The notes: generated by a model not told the origin, from the letters alone. A stretch of DNA of 64,000 nt from Hyposmocoma kahamanoa (GCF_003589595.1 NW_020653852.1:5250255-5314254), one strand, 5' to 3'; shown: positions 1 to 12,606, counted from the first letter of the stretch. Program-made: numbers and translations.

Positions 1-246
1 TATCACAACAAAATAAACATTAATATTATCATATTCATATTAGTTAAGGAACAGGCACAAAGAAAACTAAAAATCTCACACACAAAAGTACAAACAATTT
101 GGTTGTAAAATTATTTATTATATCACGGGATAACATTGATCTTGTTTATGTATGTTTCCTCCCCCTCCCTACATAAAGTGACAATACAGTTTTAAAAATA
201 ACATGTATATTAAAATATTTGATTAATAAATATTTCTTCGTTACAG

Positions 247-360
247 AGTACCTGTGGCACGGATCTAATAAAGGAAAAGAAAGAACATCTACCCTTACCT
301 CAAACCGAGATCACCATGGCAAATCCTCAGCACATCGCTATACCACGGCAAACTACGTAG
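247..360 (+). CDS. Candidate terminal coding exon of an unidentified upstream gene
   Basis: A good 3' splice site (branch-like ttgattaat, then ttcttcgttacag) ends at 246. The next ~115 bases are clearly more GC-rich than the flanks. Read from 247 the frame gives 37 residues, beginning STCGTDLIKEKKE and ending HIAIPRQTT, and stops with TAG at 358-360. A second frame, with AG completing a split codon, stays open to TAA at 387-389, so the phase is unknown. An AATAAA follows at 434-439. I do not recognise the protein. Splice site, base composition, stop and poly(A) signal together suggest the last exon of a gene lying to the left, but each is weak alone. Confidence 0.35.
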   Translation, partial: STCGTDLIKEKKEHLPLPQTEITMANPQHIAIPRQTT

Positions 361-433
361 AATATTATGAATATTTAAAATTAGTCTAAATATCTCCCGA
401 GTCTCTAGTCTAAGAAACAGTTAAGTATACTTT

Positions 434-439
434 AATAAA
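434..439 (+). terminator. Possible poly(A) signal AATAAA
   Basis: AATAAA lies about 75 bases after the stop of the candidate terminal exon. In AT-rich DNA this hexamer is common by chance, so it only supports that exon if the exon is real. Confidence 0.25.
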
Positions 440-1270
440 TGTTGAAGCTTTTTGGGAAAACGCCTACCAAAAAATATCAGCAAATTTGCAAGTTGGTAAT
501 TACACTTTATCAGTGTCGTATTGCTGAAAAATATCAGGCGTTTTCAAACGTGACAAATGTAACAAATTAGTTACTAGAAAACTTTTAATGTAAAGAATGT
601 GCTTTAATTTTATTTAATTAAAAAATAGATTATTTAAATAAAAAATGCAAATTAAACTTGTCAATTCAATTTCTTTTTTTTTACTTTTAGCATATATTAT
701 CATTATGTACTTGTAGTAAATAGTTTTAAATGAATTATAGGGATATGGTATAGTGTGACGAGCTGGTGTATACCAACCAACACACGCAACTTGACATCTA
801 GGCGCCTACTTTGCGTGTAGTGGATGCAGAGTCCTACACGTCCTAAGTGAATTATAACCCCGATATGAGTTTATTTTATAAGTTTCCTATATTTAATTTA
901 TTTTTAAATCCCAATTCAATCTTGTTTACAAATTATTTCACAAAATACAAACGATAAACTGTTCAACTGTCTCGTTGATGTCTTTTGTATCGTTCTCTGA
1001 GTAAGTTGGGCAATTTTGTTCAGAGCGTTTCTAACCTCGTACATCCATCTCATTGTAGCTCTTGGCAGACTAGATCTTTGAATGAGTTATATTCATACAG
1101 AAAAAAGACGATTAGTATATAAAGTTCGCTTTTCACGTAGTTACGACATAAATTTCGCTATGTATCAGGGAGTCTAGATGTCGCTTAAGCGCCTGGAGCT
1201 CGAGTAGCGGATGCCATACCATCATACCACATCAAAATTATTTGACTTTGAATTATCGAAAGTTTTTGTT
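440..1270. other. AT-rich non-coding stretch
   Basis: No convincing exon, RNA gene or recognised repeat. A short GC-richer patch near 760-840 has no readable coding potential. Confidence 0.5.
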
Positions 1271-1273
1271 TTC

Positions 1274-1552
1274 TTTTTTTTAATATCAAGTGACGGATTG
1301 AACAAGACTTGAGCTTGATGATAAGCTACACGCCTGTCCATAACAGTTGCAGTGCCACTCAGAACTTTAAATCGCAATGAACTGACGGGCACCGGTATTG
1401 TGCCCGTCACCCTGAGACGTGAGTCGACGAGTCCCATGTGTCCCTTAACCCTTCGAAACCGGAACACAGTAACGCTGACATTACTGGCGGCAGAAATAGG
1501 TAACGTAGCAGTACTTCCCTGGACGAACTTTTTCACAAGGAGCTTTACTGTT
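1274..1552 (-). repeat. Family A SINE-like copy, near full length
   Basis: Read on the minus strand it starts near CAGTAAAGCTCCTTGTG and runs to TTGATATT plus an A-run (T-run on the plus strand at 1275-1281). It aligns throughout with the copies at 43615-43915 and 60454-60757. ORFs over it are repeat sequence, not genes. Confidence 0.8.
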
Positions 1553-1559
1553 AAAATAT

Positions 1560-2880
1560 GTTTGTATTTACGCCAGCATCCTTTGACATGAAAATCGAGG
1601 CGGTCGTTTCTGAAGTGTCATCGGGAATCTGTCAGATACTTGTATGTTTGTTGATCTCCATTCCACATTTATCCTACTTTTATTATTACTTCTAGAATGG
1701 TAACAACCCTTCACCGTACTTTGTTTTAATTATAATTTACAATACCGAAGGTAGCGAATAAGTACGTCATAGCTGAGGTCCTTTCCTCCAGTTCAGCTGC
1801 TCAGTGGAGAGTCAGCCATCTTCCTAGCATCTATGAGGAGAGATGGGGTCAATATGTCGACACAGGTGACGCCTTATACCAACTCCCGGCCCAAACTCCA
1901 TAGAATTATTCTGCAAGCATAGAACTTTGGTTTGAAACCAAGCGTTTGACTACGTCATACCACAGAAAATTAAGCTGTCATCTTTAACTTACTAAGTTTT
2001 ACTCCTACAATGATAACGATCTCATTCAACACCAAAAAACCACGTAACCGATCACATGGGGTCAGCACACCTTACCTATTGGGCTCATCTTCGACAAGCT
2101 TAACTTGACCTGTGAGTTACATACTTCTGGACTTATAAACAATGTGGATGAGTAAATCGTGTAGTGGGTCAGGCGAGACTGGTTGTATTTACTTTCTCTG
2201 GACTATCTCGCTCGGAATGCCCCGGTGTAGAGTGGCCGATGCCGCGTCTACCATTGGTCATAGATTAGACAAGACTTGCAGATAATCAATTAGATAAAAT
2301 AAAAAATGAGACTACAGCAGCACCCGCTTAGTAAAAGAAATTTAAAAAAACAATTTCGACAACATATTATTAGCCTTGGCTAGACCTCTACTTCAAGTAC
2401 CTAGTGCACTACCGTAGTAATATTATATTGCCTTTATATCTCTTTTACTGTTACATATATCTTCATTTATTAAATACCCTGTTTACTATATTTTTCCTAA
2501 TTGAATCTTTGGGAACACATTTACCGTGGTGTTACATGTTTACCTACGGTTTTACTCCTATTGTAAACATGTTAATGACAAAGCGTGACATACCAAATTA
2601 ATGTTGCACGTTGTTCCTGCAATAAACCCCAAACGCTGGTATCCCAAACGTTGGTATACATTTAAAAAAACTTACCCTTCCAAAATTCCAAACACAGGAA
2701 GTAGTAACGACACATTAGTCAATTTGTAAAAGGGGTGAACTCAGTGTATTAGACCGTGACACCATCGCTATCACGAGAACACCATAGTAGAATTATTTGT
2801 ATAACTGTAGACCTTAATACCTTAAATGTCTCACTGCGACAGACTTCCCTTAGGTACTTACTAGGCATTAGCTATGTTAG
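1560..2880. other. Non-coding stretch
   Basis: Only short chance ORFs. No splice-flanked open frame or recognised repeat found. Confidence 0.45.
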
Positions 2881-2884
2881 TAAT

Positions 2885-3190
2885 AAATGCGACCGTAAAT
2901 GTTCTTTGCCTCCGAGCGGTGAGGCGGTCCGTAAACAATCGAAGCAGTCCTCTAGCGCGCCTCGAGAGTGCTGCCCGTGCGTCCGCGCCTCCCCCCGCAC
3001 CTGACAGGTGGCTAGTGCTACATTCAAATTTATAAGAAAAATAAAACAAGATTCGTTCGTTCGATATTTGAATTTTTAAAAGTACCGTTATATTTTTAAA
3101 GTTCCGTTGTGTGTTAGTGTTGTGATGTGAAAGATCAGAGAAGAGTCGTAAAACTGTGATTATTTAGATGTGAAAAGTAACTAGTACATA
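2885..3190 (+). promoter_or_regulatory. GC-rich patch, possible promoter and noncoding first exon
   Basis: About 2900-3010 is much richer in G+C and CpG than its surroundings. It ends with CACCTGACAGGTG (2998-3010), two E-box hexamers back to back. Downstream lies sequence typical of insect 5' UTRs (tgtgttagtgttgtgatgtg) and a weak donor-like AAAAGTAACT near 3173. Hil has a 5'-UTR exon beginning at a splice acceptor at 32610, so its transcription start is somewhere upstream and this patch is a candidate. The link is inference; it could equally be an unrelated promoter or a repeat remnant. Confidence 0.25.
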
Positions 3191-3544
3191 TTAAGATACT
3201 AAGTTGTACAATGTTACTGACCGATGTACCACTTAAATGCATCTGATTTATATTTTAATAAAATACAAAGCACCTTTCGTTAGAGTATAGAGAAGTTAGT
3301 AAGTTTTAGTTATGTTGTAGAGCGTAACATGGGTTGGCCTCCTTTTGTGAGGCCTTTAACTTGAGGCAGAAACTGTACCATATGCAGTACATTCTCATGA
3401 CTCTACATGTATTTTGACTAAACATACTCTACATCAAGTATTAAGTAGCTCAAAGGGAATGTTTTGTTTACAACTTAGAACAGAATTAAGTTTACTCAGA
3501 CAAGTACAATGTAGTTTCTGACCGTGGTTCACATCACTGAAAAT

Positions 3545-3645
3545 CTGAAATGAAACTATTTTTTGTGGATTTAAATCGCGTATATTGTTAGGAAAAAGAT
3601 CCGGAAAAAGAACAAATATACGAAAAACGTAGTTTCATTTACAAA
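3545..3645. repeat. Fragment of fold-back family F
   Basis: Holds gaaatgaaactatttttt, atttaaatcgcgtatat and the inverted gtagtttcatttac, as in the better copy at 33257-33455. Confidence 0.5.
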
Positions 3646-3984
3646 GCTGATTATTTTACCTCATATTTATTTTGGTTTGAGAAAGACTGTCACACTGTCC
3701 GAATTGCATTTTGTTTGATATTGTGCGTCGAAGAACTCTAGCCCTGAGATGCAGGATTAGACCTTGTTGAGGAGTGGGAAATATTACCATCTTGATAGAC
3801 ACTGTTAAACAAAACCTACTTAGCTGTAATCCTATCCATGTAGCGCGTACTATTTTATGAACAATAAATTATTATAATTAAATAACCCTTAATAAAAATA
3901 AAGGTAAATAAATTATTTACCGCCTTATTCGAATCAAATTCTAAACGTATTAATAAGGTACTTTTTCAAATTAAATAAGTGAGC

Positions 3985-4165
3985 ATTTGACCTCCATCCC
4001 ACTTGATGGAAAGTGACGATGAGGTCGATAATGGAGCATGCACACCTAAATAATGCCAATTCACTCTCTCCTTTAAAAGACCTAGGTCATAGCGTTCAGG
4101 GAACAAATCTACAGACCGGAAATTTCACTCCAATACCGTACGCCATTTAAATGTGGAAAAGTGTT
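3985..4165 (+). repeat. Dispersed repeat family I copy
   Basis: Shares cacttgatgga-agtgacgatg, tcatagcgttc and cgccatttaaatgtgga, in the same order, with 14132-14345 and (reversed) 58716-58960. Probably a retrotransposon 3' fragment; class not established. Confidence 0.6.
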
Positions 4166-4298
4166 GGCGTGGAGGCTCGCGTTTACCTAAGAAAAAAAAA
4201 TATTAATCACTTACACAGGGCTATATAGTTCATAATCCTAGCTGGTATTCTGCTACAGCTTGTAATGGTTAGGTTAACACTAACAATTACGAAATAAA

Positions 4299-4345
4299 AC
4301 TTTTTTTCGAATATAAATCGCGTATACTTGTTTTTTCGACCGTAT
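4299..4345. repeat. Short family F fragment
   Basis: Contains ataaatcgcgtatacttg and a following t-run, the arm sequence of family F. Confidence 0.35.
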
Positions 4346-4739
4346 TTATTGGTGGTCATTGTCGTCATACTGATATGACCAATAAGAATTGTTTGTATTG
4401 GTGGTCATATTTAGTCAGCATTAACCTGTCGGCAAATTTACTTGGCTTAAATAATAAAGTATAATCTCGTTCGAAATATAAAACAAAGGTTATATTTAAT
4501 TTATCAAAAAGAATCCGACGCAAATCTTTTTTTTTTAAATAATTGGCTTGACACAAGTGTGATTGTTCTTTTATTATGTGGCTACCCTGAAAGATAGAGA
4601 TATTGTTTGAATTAACGGTTTCTGTCACCTACTCAAACAAAATATTGAAGAATTTGTCAACTTAGTCGTATCGTAACGGATCCTCATACTTTCGCTTCTA
4701 ACTTTACAACAGTTCCATATAGAGTTTCCATTTTTAGAA

Positions 4740-4893
4740 CAACTTATGTCTCAGGGTGACGGGCGCAGTGGCAGTGCTTGCCACATCTTTGCAATTTATA
4801 GCTCTCAGTGGCACTGCGACTGTTATAAACAAGCGTGTTGCTTACCACTAGGCGCACGACTTGTTCGTCCCGTCTCATGGTATCTTAAAAAAT
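4740..4893 (+). repeat. Family A SINE-like copy, 3' half
   Basis: Begins at the internal caacttatgtctcagggtga and ends with the usual cgcacgacttgttcgtcc and A-run. The 5' half is missing, as expected of 5' truncation during retroposition. Confidence 0.75.
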
Positions 4894-4899
4894 ATGTTG

Positions 4900-6210
4900 C
4901 TTTGCCGCTTTCCCAAAATGCAGCCATAAATGAGGAAAATCGAAAATTGCCTTAAAACAATTATAATGTATTTCTTAACTTATAGATTTATTTCACGTTG
5001 ATAGCATTCAAATATTATTTTCAAACATTTGAAACCAAAACCATATACATACAACTGGCATACAGGATTATCGTCTTGCGTTTGGACTATTAAAATGCAT
5101 CAGTTGCTAAGCTTCACTCAAAATATCTGGTTTAACAAGATTTTTTTAACACTGTGCAACCGAGAATTGGGAGAAGACCACCGCTCATCTCTCACACTGG
5201 TCTGTATTATTATTACTCTGGCTTTTTATGAGTGTGACCAATAATTGATCTACTATAATCACCACTAATTACAATTCAGAGCCAAGATCAACAGAAAGTG
5301 AACGAATATTGAAACGTTAAATTTATAAATTGCAAAATCGCATTGCAAAAGATTAAAATTTTATTGGTATCAACAAAACTGACCAGTAATTGTGCCCAAA
5401 AGAAGTTGTGTTAAAAGTGCGACGAATGAACGAGCTTGTATGAAAGGACTGATGGGAGTGAAACAGGTGAAGGATGTTTGTCAGGAGCGTAGCAGGTCCA
5501 TATTGTGACGATGCTGACCTCCTTCATAGTTATCCGATCTTTCTATCACCCTCTTTACTGGTTCCAGCGATGACCATTTACTTTTAAACCTTTTAATCGT
5601 TTTCGAATTCCTTTTCCTTCCACTATTTTTACGTTGTTTCGTTCCGTCATCTCCCATATCAAAATTCGCGAAACGACAGGACGTACTTATAAATCATCAA
5701 GTAAAACCCAATTCACGTAATTTAACTGTTTTTAAAGCATTGAATATAATATATACGTATAGCGTTTAGCAGCAGTAGGGAGTGTTTTATATTGTTTGTC
5801 CCTTTTTATATTAGTATTATTTATGTTACTGCCTTTCTTTTTATTTTCTACTTCTAATAAATTTATTAGAATTCGTATAATTTATTTCACATCATGATAC
5901 ATTGTAATGTTAATACCGTAATTTTTTCTTACGTACTATGGTTAGTATAATACAAAATTACTTAATGCAGGAGCAATGTCACGTCTAGACTACACCCCTA
6001 CGCATGTATAGTTGCACCCAATATTGTTAGTAGGAGCAGTCCAGCCTATTTATATGGACCGAGGCCTTTTACTTTCGTAAAGGCTAGACCACAAAGTTAC
6101 CTGCCTACTGCGGTGGAAGGTATAGGTGATGATATGTAATTGCATTAATGTTTTCAAATTTAATTCCTAAGTCACGTGTCTCTGTCAATGTTTAATAGCA
6201 TCAATACCTC
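4900..6210. other. Non-coding stretch
   Basis: AT-rich with only short chance ORFs; no supported gene or repeat. Confidence 0.45.
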
Positions 6211-6217
6211 TCGATAA

Positions 6218-6400
6218 AGGTGAATGAAAACTACGTGATGAAACCAGCAGATCGAAGAAGGTTTACAATCTTTGGGAAACGTGTAAAGTCTCCAATTTGT
6301 ATTGGGCCAGCGACGCGGTCTATCACCTACACCCCTTCTTTAGAGGATGTGATGACGTCACCATTGTATACAAGTTGTCAAACGGCAAGAAACCATGGCA
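6218..6400 (+). repeat. 5'-truncated tRNA-derived SINE
   Basis: Matches the body of the SINE at 27193-27490: gatgaaacc-gcagatcgaagaagg, gaaacgtgtaaagt, attgggccagc. The tRNA-like head is absent. The ORF over it is not a gene. Confidence 0.6.
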
Positions 6401-6439
6401 GTCGTAGAAAAACAAGTGACGGTACAGGTAATCACCCGC

Positions 6440-9145
6440 ATTCCTAACCTTTATGTGGTAATGAACTTTGGTTAACGATTGGCAATATCTTAACACGTTT
6501 TGTGTGAATCGTCATCGTCAAAATAGCAATTCCTGATTGGGTAATTTAAACATTTTGACGGCTGTCGCTGTATCATACAATATGCCATGTAATTAGCAAC
6601 TCTAAGAGTCCCCGCTATTCCCGTATGCTAAGAAACAATTAACATTACATCGGAACGGAATGGAAGTCAACTTTAGTAACGAAATTGTAGATATCATAAT
6701 CTCATAATCTCGCAGCTGCGAGAATTCCCGAGACTGTGCGAGAATTGTGCGAAAGACGCTCGACCTGTTTTCTGGCTCGTATCTAGTTTGTAAGTTACAC
6801 AATTGACATAAACTTTTTTGTCCTATGGTTATAAAACTTCGCTTGCATTCCATTCCGCAGCAATGTAAATTGAGCCTAAATCTATTCCGGTGACAGACCG
6901 ACTGAATCAGAGTAAATATAATACACTTTATAAGTAACACAATTAGATAGGCGGCAGACCACGTATGTATAAACATTTCTGACTAAATGGTGTCGCATTT
7001 GCCAGCAATGGTGGCATTCGTGACAAAATTCCGTCATATCTGCCCCGGAAGGGCAGGTCTGTCACCGACAAGGCAGTCCCGGCGGGCTATACTAAATATG
7101 TCTGGTCATAATAATTTTAGCGAACTAGCAGAAATCTTATTTGTACATAATTCTGCTAAGACAGCTACGATTCGAGACCATTCATTGCAAATTCAAATGA
7201 CATGAAAAACTTTTCAAAAAACACGAGCTTTTCTCTGTCGCACATAAACTTAATCAGCAAAATTTAAAACATCGAAATTGATACTCTACACCTCACCGTA
7301 TAATGGTTTATTTTCTCAACACAAGGAATATACACTTATATTATAATAGACTAACAATTATAAATGTTGTACCCCTTGAGAGAGACTGCAGACCGTACCA
7401 GGCAACTCAACCTGTATTACAGTTTCCATGCTCTATCATCATCACCAAAGCAATTAGCAAGTATAAATTGAATGTACATATATATATGTAGAATAGATTC
7501 CGAGACCCATGATTGAAGCCTGTGGCAACTTTTTGTAAAGATATTCCGAAAATCTAGCAGTTAATGTACAATAGGCACCACATGTGAGCGACAAAACAAA
7601 AATTTCACAATGTAATCGGTACAATCGTATAATTGCCAAAGAAAAATTCAATATGGAAATGATCAATTACAAAAACGTACAGATGGTAAAAAACTTATTG
7701 ACAGTGCGCTATATACGGGAAACAAGTTTTTTTTATAACAGTACAATAACATATGGTTATACATTCCCTAACAGTTTCTTTCCTTGAACAGGTTTAACGC
7801 GCTGACGTCACAATTACAAGAGAATTATATCACCACTAAATTTTGAATTTGCGACAGCGTTCAAGTTTAAGTAATTTATTGTATAACGTTATATAGGGCC
7901 GTCTTTGAAGTGTGCCCCAAGGCACTATTTGTTATTGACACCCTCTAATGATTTAGTTCCAATATAGAAACTCTAGCTTCTAGCTATAATATACCTATAT
8001 TATTGACGTCGAGTTGCGGACACCAGCCCGTTGCACCAAGTACCAAGTACCTATATTATGGTCAGGAAAACTTATCAATGCTAAGTCTATTGTCGCACGA
8101 ATTGAAAGGTCCTGGATCCAGGCCCATATCACCCCTGCGAAACATGATATTGATTGTACCAACTTAATTATCACTCTCAAAAATAAAGGGACGCATTTCA
8201 AAAGTTAAGTTTTTGAGATACTAATAAAATAATGTATTTGCGTGGCTTAATGTTTATAAATAAAGTTATAAATTATAATTGAAATGTAAAAAGATTTTAT
8301 TATCTTTAAAGCTAAAGAAATGCTTTTCTAACTTCGTCACTATTATCAAGGGTTTATTCCTTCTATAATAGTACTAGATCTAGATGTTCCACAAGGAGAG
8401 GTTTTAAGACCACCACATAACTTCAAGTATTGTTTGAAATTCCAACCTTAAGAATGACGCTATTTTGTACTGCAATAACAGGTAGCAATAAAGTATATAA
8501 TCATATTTACCTTATTATTAGGTTGATTCTATACAATTACAATATTGTATCTAATTGCATAAAATATGTCTGTTTTTAAGGTTAACAATGCAATGGCAAT
8601 GATCTCACGTTTGAAACCACTTCTGCTAATGAGACATGTCACGACCGTGACATTTTCAACATACATAGTATGTTACAATAATAATTATTACAAAATTTCG
8701 TGACTAGATGAGGAAACCTGTACGTCGGTTATTGAATTACATTTAAAAATCTTCGTTGACACGTAAAGTTCACAACTTGCACTTGATAAAGCGTTTGAGG
8801 GAGTGGCCCACGTTTCAATACCAATAAAACCGTATGGAAGTCGGTTTTACTGATACATATATTGTCATCATCACCAAACAATATACACCCCACAACTGAG
8901 AATGGAGCTCTACTAAAGAGAGGGTTTAGGCTGTAGTGCGTCACGTTGGCCTATTGCACGTTGTGTTCCCATGTTTGAGTATAATTTTGTGAAACTATTT
9001 AGTAGTGCAGGTTTCATCACAAAATGCTCCTTTACAGTCAAAACAAGAAATCGTAAGAAAAAAGTTTACTGCCGAAGTAAATTTACATGTAATAGATTTT
9101 CGTTCCTGTTCAGCTTCTAATATCAGGATTGCCATGATGTTGGCC
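6440..9145. other. Non-coding stretch
   Basis: Several ORFs of 60-124 codons occur on both strands (the longest at 6602-6976, minus), but none shows a recognisable motif or splice context. I treat them as chance. Confidence 0.4.
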
Positions 9146-9149
9146 AACT

Positions 9150-9298
9150 TTTTTTTATGACACTAAGTGACGGGACAAACAAGTCGTGCGCCTGGTGGTA
9201 AGCGTCACACCTGTCCATAACAGTTGCAGTCGCTCAAAGAACACTGCCACTGCGTCCATCACCCTGAAACATAAGTTGAAAAATCGCATGTGCCTGTA
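9150..9298 (-). repeat. Family A SINE-like copy, 3' half
   Basis: Minus-strand copy starting after a T-run (tttttttatgacactaagtg) and fading near tgtgcctgtaatttc. The usual first half is missing. Confidence 0.7.
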
Positions 9299-9991
9299 AT
9301 TTCTTCCAATTGGAGAGGAACCCTAAGAAGAAGAAAACGATATAGAAAGAAAAATAGAAATTTTGTTCAGTACCATTCATTTTAAATAAAAAATAAATTT
9401 AAACTAAAATTAAGATACTCAATGTGGTGCCCCAGTCAGCAAATACATCATCATCAGCGTATATATTTCAGTGATTATTCTTATTATATATGAATGTGAC
9501 ATACTTTTGATTTGGTTAGCTATATGCGCAACTTTCATCATCACCATCGTCATCGTCATCAACTCATTTGTAAGTAGTTTCCTTATGAATGCAAATTTAT
9601 TCCAGTGCAAATTGTATTCCGTATCGTAAATAAATTCAAAAAAGTAAAAAAAAAATCGATGGCAAAAAATGACATAGAAAAATAACAATTTTCCACTTCA
9701 CTTGTCAAGTAGATCTCACGCATTAGTTGCACAAATAATTACTGCATTTACACGTAGAAATTGTTCGTGCAAACGTACGTACGCAAATACTTATTTAGTT
9801 ATCTAAATAAGTTATAATTATCACAGCAAATACGTACTAACCGTAATAATTTCGATGTATATTACTATTTACTTATTTAAATATGTACATTACATTCGTA
9901 AGTATACTTAAGCTAATAAGTTAACGATGCAAACAGTCCAAGTTTGTATAAGTATCTACGTAATTTCGTATTTTGTATTATATACCTTATT

Positions 9992-10453
9992 TAGTGGCAG
10001 TAGAGCTCCTGGTGAAAGAGTTCATCCAGGGAAGTACTGTCACCATACTTATTTCTGCTGTCAAGCAGTAATGTGAGCCTTACTGCGTTCCGGTTTTGAG
10101 GGGTTAAGGGTGCTGGTGAAATGACATGGGACTTGTGAACATATATCTTATTGTAAGGAAAAATAAAACACCTCGATGACATCTTGTGAAGTGACATTTT
10201 TTTTAACTTAGTGTTGTCCCTGCCCTTACATGCCCTATAAAAATTAAATTTTTAGTTACTAATTAATAAACAAATTTAAATTTTTACATATCCTATAATA
10301 TAAACCTTACATTATGGTGTCGGGCGCTGTGCAGTGCTCCTTAGATCTTAGTGATCAAAGCTCTGAGTGGCACTGCAACTGCTATGCATAGGCGAATCGC
10401 TTACCACCAGGCGCACGAGTTATTCGTCCCGTCACTTGAGATTAAAAAAAAAC
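9992..10453 (+). repeat. Family A copy split by ~170 bp of other sequence
   Basis: 9992-10140 holds the 5' half, from gcagtagagctcctggtg to gggacttgtgaac. 10312-10453 holds the 3' half, from about ttatggtgtcgggcgc to an A-run. The intervening ~170 bases are AT-rich and not family A. One element interrupted by a later insertion explains this best; two partial copies are possible. Confidence 0.55.
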
Positions 10454-10545
10454 TTACTGTTTAACGTTTATTGTTTTTACGTGATGACGTAGCCCTAACA
10501 ATTTTGGTAAAAACATTTCATGATTTTTTTAAATAAATTTCAATT
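10454..10545 (+). repeat. Sequence shared with 37493-37565 after family A tails
   Basis: gtgatgacgtagccctaac, attttggtaaaaac and tcatgattttttt recur in the same order at 37493-37565, in both cases directly after a family A tail. This implies either that family A can be part of a longer repeat or that both loci descend from one duplicated locus. Confidence 0.55.
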
Positions 10546-10974
10546 TCTTTTTAAATGGTAGATGAAAACTCGGCAGCACGTTAGAGATACCGTGTGGCTC
10601 TACGCTACGGTATCAAATTCATTAGGGACACCGTTTATGTATATCAAAATCATTAGGGACAACACACCAGGCGCACGACTTGATCATCAACTAATATTAT
10701 AAAAAAAACGTGGTCACACTAGCTACATTACAACTGCATAATAATTGTAAAATAGCAGCTAGAATGTTTTAGGAAAACAGATTGGACGTTATCGGAGCAC
10801 CTGTATTGTGACTGCCAACTGCTTGTGCAGTTCCTTTGTAATTCATGTGCAGTCGGCACATCTGGTCCTTCTCTTGAGTAACTGACGAATCTGAGCTATT
10901 TGTGGTATTTAATTAAGCTGACCTAACAAAAGCGAACACATACACATAGCACATAGCTAGGAGAACCGTTTTTC

Positions 10975-11150
10975 AATGGCGACCGGACGACGTTCAGTGT
11001 GTAGGCCCCCCCACCAGGTGGACCGACGATCTGGTAAAACTGGCGGGTAGCCGATGGATGCGAACAGCGCAGGACCGATCGTAATGGAGATCGTTAGGGG
11101 AGGCCTATGCGCAGCAGTGGGCGCCGTATGGCTGAATGATGATGATGAAC
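10975..11150 (+). mobile_element. 3' end of an RTE-type non-LTR retrotransposon (reverse transcriptase C-terminus)
   Basis: The frame through 11004 reads GPPTRWTDDLVKLAGSRWM, then RTAQDRS, a TAA stop, and WRSLGEAYAQQWAPYG before TGA. This is the characteristic C-terminus of RTE-clade polyproteins (RPPTRW, the RW-M-AQDR block and the QQW-YG end). It is followed by a short GATGATGAT tail, usual for these insertions. The internal TAA and the loss of everything upstream make it a dead 5'-truncated copy. Confidence 0.75.
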
Positions 11151-11489
11151 AAAAGCATTTCTTTTTCTTTTATTCTTGGCTTTACGCTGTTAGCGTTTCG
11201 ACTATTTACAAGGGATATATTAACATAATAATGAAATTTGGAAACGGGATTAGGCAGGTAGAGAAAGAGTGAATTAAGGCAAAGAACTATGAGATTAGTA
11301 AACAAACATTAGTATAAATAACTATTATTTTATTGTTACAACAGCAACATTTTTATATAATTTTCTAAAATAAACCTATATAGATAAATGTATGTAGAAG
11401 ATTTATTAGACAATAACAAAAGATGCATGGAAGTCGGAAGAGGCACATGGAATTATCTCCACTAAGTACCTACAATTACCTTTTTTAGC

Positions 11490-11830
11490 CGAAGTCAAAA
11501 AAAGGAGGAGGTTCTTAATTTGACTGTATGTTTTTTTCTTTTTTTTTGTATGTATGTTACGCATTAACTCATTATGTCATTAATTTGTGAAACGATTTTG
11601 ATGGTTCTTTTTTGCTGGAAAGAAGGTGCCTCAGTAGTGGTTCTATTTAAATTTGAAAAAATATTCCACCTCTAAGGGTGGCAAACTAGGGGACAAATCC
11701 GGTTTCGCGCACTTTCTGGTAACCGATTTCAATAAAACTTGGAAAATAGATGTCATTCTTAAGTCTGTATTCTTATTCTGTAACTTTTAAGGTCGGTTTT
11801 TTAGTACTCTGTACTGATTATCCATAATAA
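11490..11830 (+). repeat. Lepidoptera-wide repeat (family J)
   Basis: Contains gaagtcaaaaaaaggagg, ggttcttaatttgactgta, gggtggcaaactaggggac, ccggtttcgcgcactttc and ttttagtactctgtactga. Parts recur at 35500-35660, 40038-40110 (inverted), 40310-40428 (inverted) and 58965-59110. The motif is, to my knowledge, common in lepidopteran genomes; its class is unsettled. Confidence 0.6.
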
Positions 11831-12125
11831 CTTGACACGAGCCACAGCTCGAGCTGTACAGTGCTAAAGCGAAAATACGTTGCCCTAAAAATTGGACTCA
11901 TGTCAGCTGTCGTAACTTACATAAACCTAAGGTCAAGAGAGGGGCGAACTGTCCGTCCATTGCGTGTAGACAGCATCGCTACTGCTAGTACAGCTGGCGT
12001 ACAGCAAGCGTAGAAGTATTTATTTATTCGTTCGACTAGAAAAATAGAAAAAAGAAAAAACAATATAGTTTATTTAGTTGAATAGATTATTTATAACTTC
12101 TACCTACTTTTAATCAATAGTTACT

Positions 12126-12278
12126 TTAGTAGAGCTCTTTGTAAAAGGGTTTGTCCCGGGAAGTACTGCTACTTTACCTATTTCTGCCGCCATTCAGTAA
12201 TGTGAGTATTACTGCGTTCTGGGTTTGAAGGGTAAGGTTGCTGGTCTAATTACATGCATATGAGACTTGCATGGACGT
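12126..12278 (+). repeat. Family A SINE-like copy, 5' half
   Basis: Runs from tagtagagctctttgtaaaa to about tgagacttgcatgg, then leaves the consensus. First of three family A pieces packed into 700 bases. Confidence 0.7.
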
Positions 12279-12358
12279 GGGTACAAGTCCCACCGTGTCG
12301 ACAAAAAGAAAAAAAAATAGTACAGTTATTTAACAAAAAAATTCTATAAATATATGTT

Positions 12359-12606
12359 TTTTATAATACCAAGTCGTGCACCTGGTGGTAAGCGACACGC
12401 CTATCCATAACAGTTGCAGTGCCACTCAGAGCTTTAAATCGAAAAGATCATAGGGTCATTGCCACTGCGCCCGTCACCCTGAGATATAAGTTGAGAAGTC
12501 TTCCCTTCCAAACCGGAACGCACTAATGCGTACATTACTGCTTGATGGCAGAAACAGGTAAGGTGGCAGTACTTCCCTGTAGGAACTCTTTCACAAGGAA
12601 CGATCG
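12359..12606 (-). repeat. Family A SINE-like copy, near full length
   Basis: Opposite orientation to both neighbours. Starts ttataataccaagtcgtgc on the plus strand and ends cacaaggaacg. Confidence 0.75.

Noticed and set aside
1222..1591. Overlapping ORFs of 104 and 79 codons on both strands
   Set aside because: They lie on a family A repeat; equivalent ORFs recur over other family A copies.
6602..6976. 124-codon minus-strand ORF, the longest in the first 10 kb
   Set aside because: No motif, no splice context, composition like the surrounding AT-rich DNA.
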